Notes under the pieces: generated by a model
The model's database searches: none
What the model was told of the DNA's origin: nothing
Seen by the model: the letters and a program-made list of their open reading frames with translations, nothing else
Assembly: GCA_001643675.2 (NCBI GenBank)
Contig: LSRY02000032.1
Location: forward strand, 1,116,001 to 1,180,000
Length of the DNA stretch: 64,000 nucleotides
Source: Monocercomonoides exilis
Taxonomy: Eukaryota; Preaxostyla; Oxymonadida; Polymastigidae
Direction: 5' to 3'
Shown here: piece by piece, positions 47,551 through 61,299 of the stretch
Layout: every line of letters starts with the position of its first letter
Numbering within the stretch: position 1 is the stretch's first letter
Translations under genes and position numbers: made by a program

Positions 47551-50500
47551 ATGGAAGATCCAGTAAAGACAAAGACCTTACTTGATGTATGTGGAAACAC
47601 ATTTTGTTTTTTATATTTATTATGTAATTTTTTGTTTGCATTTTAAGTTGAAAACTGTTGTGTCAGATCCATCTCTTATTTCTTTCACAACAACCTCTCT
47701 TCAATCAGAAACAGCATTGACATGCCAAACACTAATTGGAGCAGACAAATATGTTATACGTTTGAACCCTCGCAATCCAACGCAAAGAGATCAGCACAAA
47801 ATGGGAGCAGACCTTGTTGCACCTCATCCCAAATCCAATATTCTTGCACTTAAAGGAGGAGCGTCGATTCAAGTGTATAATTTCGATATTGGTTCTCGCT
47901 TGAAATCATTTAAAATGACAGAAAATGTTGTTTATATGAAATGGCTTGACATTTCAACATTAGCTCTTGTCACTACAAACGGTGTGTACCATTGCACAAT
48001 GGATGCAGAAAGCATCCCAGAACTTGTTTTCCAGCGCTTGCCGCAACTTGAAGGATACAATATCATCAATTACAGAGCAGATGCAAATAAGAACTGGCTT
48101 ATGCTCCAGGGATCAATGGTTGATCCAGCAACGCAACGTCTTGTTGGAGCAATTCAAGTGTACAACGTATCTAAAAAGAAGTCTCAATTTTTACCGGGAC
48201 ATGCTGGAATGTTTATTCAAGGACAACTTATGGGAAAGCAAGTTCAGTCAAATCTTATGGTCATGGCGGTTAACAACAAGCTGTTAATAAATGAATTGGA
48301 TGTTGATGCACCAGCAAAAATGATGCAAGATATTCGCTTTTTGGATGATAAGGATGTCCCCATTGCAATGGAATACAGCACTCGCTTTGGATTGATTTTC
48401 GTTATTTCCGCTATGGGATTGCTCTCTGCTTATGACATTGGAGATGCAGCTCTTGTTTTGATGTCAAAAGTTTCGCCTTCGCTTATCTTTTCAACAATCT
48501 CTGAAGAAACAGAGAACGGCGTGATTGGAATAAACCAACAAGGACAAGTTCTATCAATCACAGTCAATCCAAATACTTTGGTACCTTTCATCACTCAAAA
48601 GTTGAAGAACGTTCCTTTAGCTGTACGTATTGCAAGCAGAGCAAACCTGACTGGAACCGAAGAGCTGTTCACCGAACAATTTGAAGCTGCATTTGCTGCA
48701 CAGAACTATCAGGAGGCTGCTCGTGTTGTTGCCTCGTCTCCTGGTGGTGCATTGAGAACTGCCCAGACCATCCAACGCTTCAAAGCAGCTGCTCCTATCC
48801 CAGGACAGGCATTGCCCATCATGCAGTACTTGGCATTATTGCTGGACAAAGGAAAGTTGAACGAACGTGAATCACTTGAGCTGTTGATTCCCGTTATGCA
48901 ACAAGGACACAAAGAGATGGTTCAAAAATGGATGCAGGAAGGGAAAATCTCTGCTTCAGAAGAACTCGGCAACTTCTTACGTCAATACGACATTCAGTTG
49001 GCTCTTATTATTTACTTGCAATCAAAATCACATGAAAAAGTAGCTCAAATCTATTGCGAATTGGGAGAATACGAAAACGTGATCAAATACTGCAAGAGCA
49101 ACAATTATAAAGCACCATACACTGAGCTTCTGAGAGGTGTTTGCCAGATTAACCCTGCTGGTTCTGAGCAATTCTGCAAGCTTTTGTATGACAACGCTCC
49201 AGAAGGACCTCTCATCGACATTGGCGAAGCGATGGAAATTCTGTTCCAATTTGATTTGATCAAAGAACTGACTGGCGTGATGGTTGGTGTTCTCGCAAAG
49301 AACGAGCCAACTCAAGCAAAATTGCAGACACGCTATCTTGAAATTCTGCTGCTGAAGCGACCGGACGTTGCAAATGCACTTTTCGAGAAAAGACTGTTTA
49401 CTGAATATGATCAAGCATATATTGCACATTGCTGCGAAAAAGCTGGTCTCTATAACAGAGCATTGGAACATTATGATGCTTTGCCTGATATCTTGAGATG
49501 CATTGTCTTCACTAACAAGATGACGATGGAGTTTGTTACAAGCTACATTCATGATGTGAGCGAGCAGCGTGATGTTGCTATTGGTACAGCGTGTTTGAAA
49601 CAACTGACAAAGAACAAGGCCAACCTGCCCTTGTGTGTGGAAGTGTGCAAGAAGTGCACAGGCGTCATTGATCCAAAAGAAATGATTACTATTTTGGAGC
49701 AAGGAGGAATGGTTGAAGCTGTGTATCTGTATCTTCAGGGAGTTGCTGCAACTATTGAAGATAAGGAGCTTGTTTTCCGCTTCATTCAATCTGCTGTGAA
49801 GACCGGACAGATCAAAGACGTGGAGCGCGTTGTCAGAGAAAGCAAGTGGTACGATCCAAAGGAAGTGAAAGATTTGCTGAAGGAATCAAAGATTGAACCA
49901 ACAGCGCTGATGATTGTGTGTGATAGATATGGATATGTGGACGAATTGGTGAAGTATCTGTATCATAACAACCTTCACAAGGCCATTGAAAGGTATGTGA
50001 CAGGATTCAACGCTAAAGCTACACCTGTTGTTGTTGGAACATTGTTGGATGTCGAAGCAAACGAAGAATTCATTAACTCACTTTTGGGATTGGTGAAAAA
50101 CGAATGCCCAATCGACCAACTTGTCGAAGAATGCGAACGTCGCAACAGACTCCGCATTCTGCAGCCATTCCTCGAGGCGCGTGTATCTGAGGACGGAAAC
50201 ACAGACCCTGCTTGCCATTCTGCATTGGCCAAAATCTATGTGGAGACAAACACAAATGCTGATCAGTTCCTGACTGACAACCAGTTCTATGATTCCCTCG
50301 TTGTTGGAAAGTTCTGCGAGAAACGCGATCCACGTCGTGCTGTTATTTGCTATCGCCGCGGCAAATGTGACCAGGAGATGATCCAACTGACGAACAACAA
50401 TTCTCTTTTCAAAGAACAAGCCAAATATCTCGTTGAACGAAGGGACAAAGACTTGTGGGCCCAAGTTTTGAATGAAGAGAACCCGAACAGAAGAGCAGTC

Positions 50501-52964
50501 ATTGACCAGGTTACATCATCAGCACTTCCAGCTTGCAAAAACCCGAATGAAGTGTCTGATACAGTGAAAGCATTTGTTAGCGCTAATCTTCCCAATGAAC
50601 TGATTGAGCTGTTGGAAGTCATCATGTTGAGAAAGAGCGACTTCTCATCAAACAGAAACTTGCAAAACTTGCTTCTTATTACTGCTATTAAGGTTTGATT
50701 GGAGAAATCCATAAAAATTTTTTTCAAACATGATTTTGATGAGTAATGATGAGTGCTGTATAACAGCCATATTCATCCGTGTTTTTGACGAACCAATGTT
50801 TGAATGATATCAAACTTTTTTCTGAATACTCACTCAAACTTTAAAAATTTTTTTGATATAACTTTTTATCGTTTATTATTGAATGACAAAATTTTTTTAT
50901 CCTATTTTATTTTTAATGATAATATTTTTTTATGAATAGGCTGGCAGCAATCGTGTTAAAGACTACATCCAACGATTGGACAACTATGATGGAATCGAAG
51001 TTGCTAAGTTTGCTCTTTCATCTGGATTGAATGAAGAGGCATTTGAAATGTACAAAAAGTTTGATCATCACAAAGAAGCCATCGGAGTTCTTTTGGATCA
51101 AATTGACGATGTAGAGAGAGCGTATGATTATGCTGTTGCTGTTAACACAAAAGAGTGCTGGTCGCTTGTGGCAAAGGGACAATTGGACAGAGGAATGGTC
51201 GAGAAATCGATCGACTCCTATCTCCGCGCAGAAGACCCGAACAACTACCACGAAGTCATCAGCGCTGCAAGAGACAGCAATCTGTATGGTGCTCTGGTGA
51301 AATACCTGAAAATGGCAAGAGTGTTGAAGGAGCAACTGATTGACAGCGAATTGGTGTATGCATATGCTAAGATCGATGCCCTTGCAGAGATTGAGGAATT
51401 TATTTCTCAGTCGAACCAGGCGGATCTCGATGGAATTGGAGAAAGATGCTTCGATGAACAGATGTACAATGCTGCTCGCATTCTTTTCAATCATATTGGA
51501 AACTATGCTCGCTTGGCATCAACCCTTGTGTGCCTTGGACAGTACCAAGGAGCTGTGGATGCAGCAAGAAAAGCTCAATCAATCAGAACTTGGAAAGAAG
51601 TGTGCTTTGCATGTGTTGATGCACATCAGTTCCGTCTTGCGCAGATGTGTGGTGTCAACATTGTTGTTCAGGCCGATGAGCTGGAAGAATTGGTTCAATA
51701 CTACACAGACAGAGGCAGGTTCGAAGAAGTTATTTCATTGCTGGAATATGCAATGAGATTGGAAAGAACACACATGGGAATGTTCACAGAATTGGGTATT
51801 TTGTACTCTCGCTTCAAGCCTGAGAAGCTTATGGAACATATTAAATTGTTCCACTCAAAGATCAACATTGCCAAAATGCTTACGGTCTGCGAACAAAATC
51901 TGCAGTGGTCCGAGTTGTGCGTGTTGTACTGCCATTACGACGAGTATGACTCAGCTGCCACAAAGATGATGGAACACATCGATGCTTGGAATCATGCACA
52001 ATTCAAAGATATCATCCAGAAGGTTACCAACATGGAGATCTTCTATCGTGCAATCGATGTGTATCTTAAACAGCACCCAACATTGCTGTGCGACCTTCTT
52101 TCTGTTATGGCTCCTCGCATTGACAACACACGTGTTGTTTCTCAACTTCGCCGTTCTGGAATGATTGCACTCATCAAGCCATATCTCTTGTTTGTTCAGT
52201 CATCAACAAAACCAGAGATTCCAGAAGTTAACGAGGCTGTGAACGATCTCTATTTGGAGGAAGAAGATGTGGATTCTCTGCGTGCTTCAATCGAGAACTA
52301 CCCAACATTCGATCAACTTGGTCTTTCAAGAAGACTCGAAGCTCATCCTCTTCTGAGAATGCGCCGTCTGGCCACATGGTTGTATACCAAGAACAAGAGA
52401 TTTGCACACGCTGTGGAGTTGGCCAAGAAGGATCAGATGTATCAGGATGCAATGGTTGCTACTGCAGAATCTGGAGACAAAGATGTTGCAGAAGAGCTTT
52501 TGCGCTTCTTTGCAATGGAGATTGAGGAGAAAGACAGAGCAAGCTGCTTCGCTGCCTGCTTGTACACTTGCTATGAGATTCTTCCACCTGATGTTGTTAT
52601 GGAGGTTGCATGGATCGCAAATCTGAGAGATTATGCCATGCCATACTTTGTTAACTCAACCAAAGAGTATGTCAACAAGGTGAATAATCTTTCAGCTGAA
52701 TTAACCGCAATGAAGGAGCAAAAAGCGAAAGAAGCCGAAGAGGAAGCTGCTGCTAAGCCAATGGAAAATGAAGTTATTACTCCGATGATGGGAATGAGCA
52801 CATCTGGAATTACTTCAATGCCACCACAAATGATGATGGCTACACCTCCTCCTGGATATGTCCCCACACCCGGAGGATATGTTCCAACACCGTCTCCTCC
52901 ATATTATGGCCAGAATGCAATGCAACCAGGCATTCCTCCAGCAAGCCCGTTTTATCCTCACTAA
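47551..52964 (+). CDS. CLTC: Clathrin heavy chain (~1701 aa)
   Basis: There are three exons: 47551-47586 (MEDPVKTKTLLD), 47648-50692 and 50940-52964. Introns of 61 bp (GTATGT..TAAG) and 247 bp (GTTTGA..ATAG) both join in phase 0. The second join restores the conserved ATTAIK..GSNRVKDYIQRLDNYD segment. The N-terminal beta-propeller (about 1-330) includes NYRADANKNWLML. The rest is the alpha-zigzag leg of clathrin repeats with highly conserved blocks such as RTWKEVCFACVDAHQFRLAQ, ERTHMGMFTELGILYSRFKP and KTGQIKDVERVVRESKWYDP. The length fits the family (about 1675). Clathrin triskelia coat endocytic and Golgi vesicles. The tail has PPQMMMATPPPGYVPTPGG, where animal proteins carry the Hsc70-binding QLMLT. 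That motif is absent in canonical form. Confidence 0.98.
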
Positions 52965-53452
52965 ATGAAAATGATTTGCTCAGTATTTGTTGAGCAATTT
53001 GGAAAAAAAAATATTAGTACCACCATTTCTGCTTATTTCAGTTTGAATTGAGCATTGGTTGAGTTATTTTAGGGATTACCAAAACTGTTCATATTTTGAT
53101 ATTTTTTTTTTTGAAAATTTACTTTTAGTTTTCTTGTTTTCTATTTCTTAAACATGAGCGAGACTATGATAACTTGTGTTTGTGTGTTTATTTCGCACTT
53201 AATTATTAAAAATATATTCCATTAAGGAAAATTTTGGAAAGATTGCACATATGCTGACCATTTTGATCATTGAACCATAATAAATTTATAGGGTTTTATT
53301 GAATTCTTTTTCTGACATTTGTAGTTGTTTTTGGGTTAGGATTATCGAAAAAAATCTTCTTTAAAAAGTTTTTTTTAGGATATAGTTTTGTGTCTCGAAT
53401 CTTCTTTTTGAGTGATTACTCATTTTTGAATACCATTATAATTTTTCAATAA
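52965..53452. other. Intergenic region between clathrin and the S41-type peptidase gene
   Basis: 488 bp that would hold the clathrin 3' UTR and the promoter of the next gene on the same strand. An AATAAA occurs at 53279-53284. No other feature is seen. Confidence 0.5.
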
Positions 53453-56400
53453 ATGAATTTGTTGTTTATTTTTGTTTCTGTTTTCTTACAGATTTCTTTT
53501 GCACAAGATAACAAATGTGAATTTAATGATTCATATCCATACAAACCGTCAGATGTTCTTAATTGCATGAAATCGATTCCTGTTTGTTTAAACTTTTTAT
53601 TCATTGTTACTTTCCATTGCATTTTAAATTTTTTTATTTATATAAGTATGATAAAGACGACTCAGAATTTAGTGTTATATTTGATAAGACGTTAACATTT
53701 TTGGAATCATATGTTCTGAGAGACATATTTTTGAACCCTCCAAAAGATTCAACTTTTGAACTTGTAGACATCTTTGCCGAGATGGATAAAATTAAAAACA
53801 AACATTATGAATTTGCATATGATCTTTATGCGGATATTTTTAACACGCTTTCGGAATATCACGATTATTTTGCTTCTTTTGTAGTTCCATGCTTAAGTGA
53901 ATTTACATTTGTCCTACCATTTCAGTTTTCCTTTTCCGAGGATGCCACTAATGACGGATCAACTGTCAAAGTAGTTGCATATCCAAATCTTAACAAAGAC
54001 GCATACTCAATATTTAATAAAGATGGATCCCCAAATCTTATAAATTGCACAATTCAAGCAATGTGGGACAATGAAGGAGATGAAGAAGTTAATGCATATG
54101 AATATATTATGAATTGGGCAATCAAGAATGTTCATTTTTATCAAGAAGATTACACAAAACTTAATTATGCTGTTCCATATGCTTTTTCAACAAGAGAAGG
54201 ACGAAGATTTCTTATTCCTCATGATTCGATAAATATAAGATACCTCGATTCAATGAACCAATCAAAATTTGTAGAACTTCCATTTTATGCAATTTTGGAT
54301 TATACGGCCACAAATTTAGATGACATTTGTGGAATTAAAAAAAGAAAGTTTTTGGACAAGAAAAATCAATTTCAGAAAGAGATTAATTCTATTAATTTCA
54401 TTTCTACATCAAATGAAGCTAATAAAAGAAAAGCAACCAAAGAATATGTTCCGCCTTCTAAAAGAAACAAGCAAAGCGAATTTGTTGCACTGAATTCTTC
54501 TTTAGATAATTATTCAGATAATTTATCAAAGCAATCTTCACTTCACAACAATTTAAACTATTTCTCAAGAAATAACTCCACTTCATTATCACTTCAAGCA
54601 TCTCCTTCTTCTTCTTCTCCTTCTCAGTCATCATTGCCTGAATTGCTCATTCCAACAGATTCAAATTCAGAACTTGAACACATCTACAGCGGAGATGATA
54701 TGTCCTGCTATCACTTCAAGGACGAGTCTCTCGGTGTTCTTTCATTGCACGACTTCGACATGTCAGATTATTCAGAATATGAGCGCCATCTTCTTCATTG
54801 TGTCGGTGCCTTTCTCACTCGCAATGCCAGCCGTCTTCTTCTGGATTTGCGAGGAAATCGAGATGGGACAGCAGATGCTGTTCCACTTGTGCTGCGCTTT
54901 CTGTTTCCCGAATCTTTTCCATTCTCTCCAGTTCTGGCGATGCCAAAGAATAGCATAAACGGAGAGCTTTCGAAGCTGCTGGTTGGAGACTCGGAAATAG
55001 CCATCCTCGACCCAGCAACATTCGAGCCACTTGAGAATTTCTATGCGGCCACAGTCGAAAAAACAATTGTGCTCAAAAACAACACTCAACTGAAGCGAAA
55101 CTGGACGCAGCCATTCCGCCGCATCTGGAATAAGCATTCACACATGGAGGAGTTCAAGAAGAACCACAACAAAAACCCTAATGAAAACATGTGGAGTGCA
55201 GATAATGTTGTTGTCGTGGGCGATGGAACTTGCAGCGGTGCCTGTGCATTGTTTTTGCACCATCTTTCACAGAGAAAGCTCGCAAAGAAAGTTGCCATTG
55301 GACACATTCCAAAGACAGCAGCAGACCGAAAAAGAGATGAGCAACAGCAAATTTCGTCTAATTCATCAAACTCTTCTTTCACACGGAGAATGAACACTGG
55401 CAATGAGACTCCTCCTACTTTTCGTATGACTGCATCTCCTTCGCCATTCCACTTCAGCGCAGGAGAAGTTAACTATTACAGGAAATACGGAAAGGGAATT
55501 GTGAACACTTCGAATTTACCGATTGGATATACGCGCAGCACAACAGATCTTGTTTATTCTGCGCTGCAGGCGTTTTCACTCGATCCGCAGAAGCAGTATG
55601 AGTCTGCGATCGACTTCGATTCTGTGCTTGCAGATGAAATAGTTCCGCTGTTCATCAATTGCACAGCATTCACATCGACAACCTTCTCAACAATTGTCTC
55701 AAAGATCATTCCATTCTACCGCAAGTGCTACGGATGGCAGGTGCTTCCACAACCTGAGCACTGTGCGTCAAAAGGAGAGCATGAGGTGTGGGGCTATCCA
55801 TGCGATGCTCAGCTGGGAGAGTACAAAAACGACACATGCGTCTTTGCTAAATGCGAAGTTGGGTTCTATTTGAATGAAGACTTAAAATGTGTTGCACTTC
55901 CTGGATCAAAGCCAAGCGAGCCGCCGAAGAAGAGAACAAGAGGATTCATTATTGCTATCACCGGTGGAGCGATGTTTCTGCTGATTGCGCTGATGTTTGT
56001 GGCATTTTTTGTTGTATGGAAAGTTCGAAAACCAGAAAAAGAGGAAAGTGAAGACCAGAAAAAACTCATTGAAAATGGGAAAGAGATGAAAGGGATGAAT
56101 ATTTATGCAGAAAAAGGAGAAGATATAAACAGAGGAAGAGGAAGAGGAAGGGGCAGGGGCAGAGGGAGGGGAAGGGGAAGGGGTAGAGGAAGAGGAAGAG
56201 GCAGGGGAAATGGAAGGGGAAGAGGAAGGGGAAGTTGGAGTGCATTGAAGAATCAAAATGGCGAAGAAGAGGCAAGTTTTTGTGTTGATCAAAACAAAAG
56301 AGAATCGCAAGCAGGAAAAATAAATGCAGTTCGTTCGAATTCTGTTCACGCAGACCAACAAACAGAACAAATTTCTACGGCATTACGTTCATTAGAAGAA

Positions 56401-56523
56401 TTGGCGTCCACTGATTCTTCATTGAAAACTCCGCTCATTTCACACAAACAGGAGCTTTCTGATAATTCTTATGCTGCACTGACCGAAGAACATCAACCCA
56501 ATCTGCTATCTATCAATAATTGA
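53453..56523 (+). CDS. Membrane-anchored S41-family-like peptidase with Arg-Gly tail (~1001 aa)
   Basis: Exons are 53453-53581 and 53647-56523. The 65-bp intron (GTTTGT..TAAG) joins in phase 0. The start gives a signal peptide (MNLLFIFVSVFLQISFAQ). The ectodomain has the N-terminal helical part of eukaryotic S41 proteins, a low-complexity Ser insert (about 300-370), then LLLDLRGNRDGTADAVP and VVVGDGTCSGACALFLHHL. Ser in CSG (codon 55234-55236, residue 573) matches the catalytic Ser position of the DGxCSSxCALF motif in the family. A Cys-rich EGF-like patch (YPCDAQLGEY..FAKCEVGFYLNEDLKC) precedes one transmembrane helix (about 809-835). The cytoplasmic tail carries about 34 residues of Arg-Gly repeat. 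It is likely a type I surface or endomembrane protease. The Lys or His partner of the Ser was not located, so activity is not proven. Confidence 0.75.
56131..56232 (+). repeat. Arg-Gly codon repeat
   Basis: 102 bp of AGAGGA/AGGGGC/AGGGGA hexamers encode alternating Arg and Gly with one Asn. It lies in the predicted cytoplasmic tail of the S41-type protein. RG boxes often bind RNA and are arginine-methylated, which is unusual for a membrane protease tail. Confidence 0.9.
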
Positions 56524-57190
56524 GATTTGTTAAAGCATTGAGTTTGAATATTTGTTTTCTTCCTTTTCGCAAATGTGAAGAATTTCTTGTGTACAAACTT
56601 ATAATTCTCCTTTTTCTTTCCTTTTCCATTTTAACAGAAAAAAATGTTGATATTTGGTTTATTTGGTTGTTTAATATGTATTGTTTATGATTTTCATTTT
56701 TTGTGATGCATTTTGAGATTAATGAATAATGTGTCATTCACCTCATAACATTTCTGAAGTCTTTTTGTTCTCCAAATTGAGTTAAAGAAAATATGAAAAT
56801 TTTGATTGCTTTTAACTTTGTTTTATGGAACACTCAAAAAATCGAAAAAGAAACATAACAGAAACCTCTAACATGCAAACTCACAACAATGCAAATGAAT
56901 GAGATGTTAAGTGTATATGGTAATGATATAGCAACTGTCTGTTATTTTATAAGAATAAAAGTATGTTGAACACAAAAAATGATAATTCCATGACTCCTTC
57001 ATCATAATTTGAAAGAATCCAAAAATGCGTGAAGAGGTAAAGATGTGGAAACAGTTGGTGAAATGAAGAGCACCATTTAAGTGTAAGGAAAATGTTTACA
57101 AGAAAATAAACAAAATGTCGAAATGACGAAAGATAATTACTATACTTGTTGTGAAGTGGTGAGAAATAATTTGATATGAAATACATAAGC
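56524..57190. other. Convergent intergenic region
   Basis: 667 bp of shared 3' flank between the S41-type gene (+) and the next gene (-). It is AT-rich and I see no gene or repeat. Confidence 0.5.
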
Positions 57191-60100
57191 CTAACTACTT
57201 TTTTTCTTCGACTGAGCAGACACTTTTTCAGTCTTTTTCTTCGGTTTTGTTTCAGATGACGTGCGGACCTCGCTCTTTCTCAGCTCTTTCCCAACTTTCT
57301 CTTTCGACTGAGATTTTCTGTTTGTAGATTGAGCAGTCGAAGGTGCAGAAGTTGATGACAAACCTGTGTGAAGCTCGTTTTTCTCGTTTGATGTGTCAGC
57401 AGACGGAATGTCATCGGCAGTCCATCCGATCTGCTTCAGCCGATGTGCCTCAACAATCACCTTCAACCGCAGCGATATTTGCTCTCTGATCTTTTCCAGC
57501 AGAAGAAGTGTTGTGCGGCAGAACTCGTCGATCTCCTTCTTCACAACTGGATGCAGCACAATTTCTGCAAAGGTGATTTCGATGAAGCGTGGCACCGCAG
57601 TTATCAGCACAGACGAGTGCCTTCGATATCCTTGCCTCAAAAGAGCTGCGCGGCGGCAAAGAGAATTAAATAGCGGTGGAGACAATGCTGCTTCTTGTGC
57701 TGCGCGCTGTAGGATCGGTTGAAGAACAGCATCCCGTTCCTGCAGCTGTGTTTCTATCGCTTCTGTCTGTTCATCAAAAAGTGCCATTTTTTCCTTCAAT
57801 TCCAGCGCATCTGCTTCTTCCTCACGTCGCAGCACGGTTTCATCCCAGAATTCGTTTCTTTCACCGCTGTGAATGCGGAAAGTGTCGCTGCTGCGCAATG
57901 CCCGCTTTTTCTCTCTGATTTCTTTCCGTTTGGAAAGCTCATCTGTCAGTTTCTTCTTCTTCATCTGCACAAACAGAAGAGGATTTACAGGCTGCTTTGC
58001 AATGAACGTTGTGTATTCTTCTGCTGGAACAGAATCAACAATTGAGCGCAGATGTGCAAGATGCGACACAATTTGCCGATAAAGTTCTCGGGCATTCTCC
58101 ACCAGAACACATAATCTCGATTCTCCTTCCTCAATCGTGTTGTGTTGGGGCCGAAGCGGAATTCCTGTCGCTGCCTTCGCAAATTCGGCAAGCACCTCAG
58201 CATCAGCTTCGCAATCTTCGTCTTCCTCAAGATACAGCTCTCTCTTCTCCCTGTCTTCAATCCCAGAAGAAGTGATGCCAGCCTTCAAGCTTTTCAGAGG
58301 CGATGTCTCGTAGTGGCAGAAGAACGAAGCAAAGGAGTTGCCCCCGGGTGTCAGTGCATGCGCCAGCAACTGCTGAAGAGGCGACTGGTGCCACGGCAGA
58401 ATTCCGAGTGCGACGCCGAACGAAGCTACATTTTGCCCAGAAGGAAGTGCTGGGTTGATCATCGGGTTAATTTCGATACCGTCACTGCTGCCGCCAATTG
58501 AATCGTGAGAAGACGATGCAGATGCTGACGAAGAGGAATAAGGAGAAGGAGAGCGCTGAGATGGGTGCGAATGCGAGTGGCTGTAATTCCCTTTGTTTAG
58601 TCCGCGCTGAGCTGCCAATGCCATTTCTTTAAGCGCGTCGCCTTCGGCAGAAAGAAGCGAGGTTAAATACGACAATCCAGCGTTTCGTCCCACTCTTTCT
58701 CCGACTTCAAACAAGTCTTCCCTCGAAACAAACGCCACCACAATTGATGCGACGGAGTAACCATAACCTTGTTCAACACCTCCTGTTCCATCAGAATAGC
58801 TTCCCCTCAAATGACTTCCTCGTCCAGACATTCCCGATGCGCTGTTATCAACACTTCTTTCTCCAGTGTTTTCTCGTTCTCTTCTTTCGTTCATATCATC
58901 GTCTAGATCAGATTTTTCGCCTCCTCCGCTTCCAACCCCTGTCTTTCCGCCTGTTTGATTGTGCATCCTTCTTCCGCCACTTCCATTTCCACCAGAAATA
59001 GGCAGTGTACCATCTCCTCCTCCACTACTACCCAATCCCATAAGGACCTGCTTTCGATGCCCTGCTTCTTCGCACTCAACTCTCAGCGCAAACAATTTGT
59101 GTGCTGTCCGCGCAGCTTCTCCTTCCACACACAAGCGTTGAGCTTCGCCAGCCGCAATGCTGCTTTTGAGGGCTTCAGCAGTCGTGAACACATGCCACAG
59201 GCGGTCGTTCAGCGATGAATACTCTTTCATCAGTGCCTCCTGTCGAGCCGATCGTGACGACTTGCCGTAGTTCATTGCCGAAGTTGGTGTGGAACGAGAT
59301 GATCCTCCACGCTCTGGTGGCTCCAATTCGTCTCCATCGCGATATCCTCCCGACGCTCCAAACGGTGGCGATGAAGGTTTGACATGGTCAAACACAAAAG
59401 GAGAATTTGAGAAGAGCGCAGCGACCTGCTTTCGATGCATCGGCGACGACATCCCAAACTCTCTGCTTCTTCTGATTTCACCGTTTTCACTCTGCTGCGT
59501 CATGTATGAACCGTCGGCAGGAAAGAGCTCTTCTTCCTCTTCCTCTTCTTCATCCTCGACAGACAGAGGCGAGATGCGCAGAGCTGGCGGAAGAGGCATT
59601 GCTCCACCGGTTGAGTCGGCTGACGGGCAGAGCACAGCCGAGCGGCTCTTGATATCAAAAGCTTGCCGCAATGCAAGAACAGGAGCAGGAACTGTTACTC
59701 CACCAGACGAAGTGACAGATGTGATGGTTGAGCCAACAGACGAATACTCACTCTGGTGTATTCCATCACATTCCTCTGCTTCTGAATCCAGCCCGCGAGA
59801 AGACAGCATCCCCGCTGCAGACAAAGACTGTTTCACCGCATCAACTACAGTTGCTGTAAATGACTGTGCTGGTGCAGGCGCATCCGAAGCAGAGAAATCA
59901 TCTACAGATTGAGAAGTAGATGGCTTATCAACATCTGGCTCTTGTGCAGTAGCTGAATCTGGAGGTTGCGAATTTTGTGGTGAAGAAGAAGAAGAAGAAG
60001 AATATGTCTTTTGCATTGACGGATCTTGCTGCTGTGGCTGAAGTTTTGCAACAGAAAGTCTGTGAGACAAGGAAGGCATCTCAGAAGCTGCATGTTTTGA

Positions 60101-61299
60101 GAGAGGAGGCTGTGGAAGGAACGGTGATGTAGCTGATGGCGTGACAGAAGAAATGCGAGATGGAGAAGCCGGTGGTGAGAAGGAAGATGGAGCAAGACGC
60201 ACAGGTGACAGAGGAAGAGTGAAGATTGAAGGGAGTGGTGATGTCGGCCTGTTCTTTGCCTGAGGAGAGACTGATCGAGTGTATCGTTCCCCAGAAGGGG
60301 ACACTGAAGAAGGTTGGAAAGGAGAATTTGACTGTTGTCGGAAGCTGTTGTAATCCTCCCGGTTTATTGCAGGAGCTGTCTGAGGCAGCTGAAAAGTCGA
60401 AGATGAGCCGTGGTATTGCGATGGAGGCTTCAACAGTAGTACTGAAGAAGGGTCAAGAATAGAAAGCGGATTAATAAGTTGTAACTGTGGTAGTGCTGGG
60501 GAAGTGAAGTGAAAACCTTTTGCATGTTGTGTTGTTTTTTCGGATTCTTCATCTTTTTCAAGTCCAGTCTGGTTAGATGAATAAAAAGTGGTCTGAACGG
60601 AAGAAGGTCTTGCATATTTACTTTTTAAAGACTTTTCAGTGCTTGCAGGACGATAGCATGTCGCTTCTGATGAAGGAGGTCTGGGTGGCGTACAATTTAA
60701 AATTGGATGGAGAGAATCAAAAATGTTATAGCATATATTGTCAAAAACTTCTAAGTATGCTGCATGAACAATGTAAGCATCTTCAAAAAGCTATTCAAAT
60801 TTAATAAAATACGATTACACAAGAAATAATTTTATTCGTTTTTCAAACATCCAATTTTGGTGATTGAGGATGATAAATGCGTTCAGATAAATAATCAAGG
60901 ATATCGCTTTGTGTAACTATTGGTTCAATTTTTTCTGATGGCTCCGCAAAAATAAGTGTCTCTAAAAATTAAAAACAAAGACTTAATTTTTTAAATTTTT
61001 AAATAAATAAATGAAAAATACGATTTTCACCATTTAGAGCGCCTTCAATCAGCGGCTTGCACAAACTTTCAACAATTTTCTTTTTTGGAGTACTCCTTGC
61101 TGTTTAAAGATATTTAAAAATACACATTGAAATTTTCACAAAGAAAACAAAATATGAAAGTTTATATTTTGAAATAAATATTTAAAGAAAAAAATTTGAA
61201 GCTTCCTTTAAATTTTATTTCAACCAATAGCAAACGAAAAACGACTGGAAATGCTCCTTGAGCATTTGATGATACAGCTGCACAGATAATGCGTGGCAT
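57191..61299 (-). CDS. Unrecognised Ser/Pro-rich and coiled-coil protein (~1281 aa)
   Basis: I infer four exons: 61299-61236, 61099-61031, 60961-60849 and 60790-57191. Introns of 136, 69 and 58 bp start GTTTGC, GTGAAA and GTTTGA and end ACAG, TTAG and ATAG. All joins keep phase, and without them the large frame has no ATG. The N-terminal 120 residues look globular and conserved (TPKKKIVESLCKPLIEGAL and AYIVHAAYLEVFDNICYNIF). About 500 residues of Ser/Pro/Gln-rich sequence follow, with SPSR- and SPQ-type sites. The C-terminal third is helical and charged (about 940-1200), with a long coiled coil and a basic tail ending KKKSS. The frame stays open for 23 codons above the ATG to a TTTCAG acceptor near 61368, so a further 5' exon is possible. 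The layout is like a cytoskeletal or basal-body scaffold, but no family is recognised. Confidence 0.65.

Noticed and set aside
60577-60804. Plus-strand frame of 75 codons opposite the orphan gene
   Set aside because: It lies antisense to an exon that joins in phase with three others. It is a shadow of that exon.
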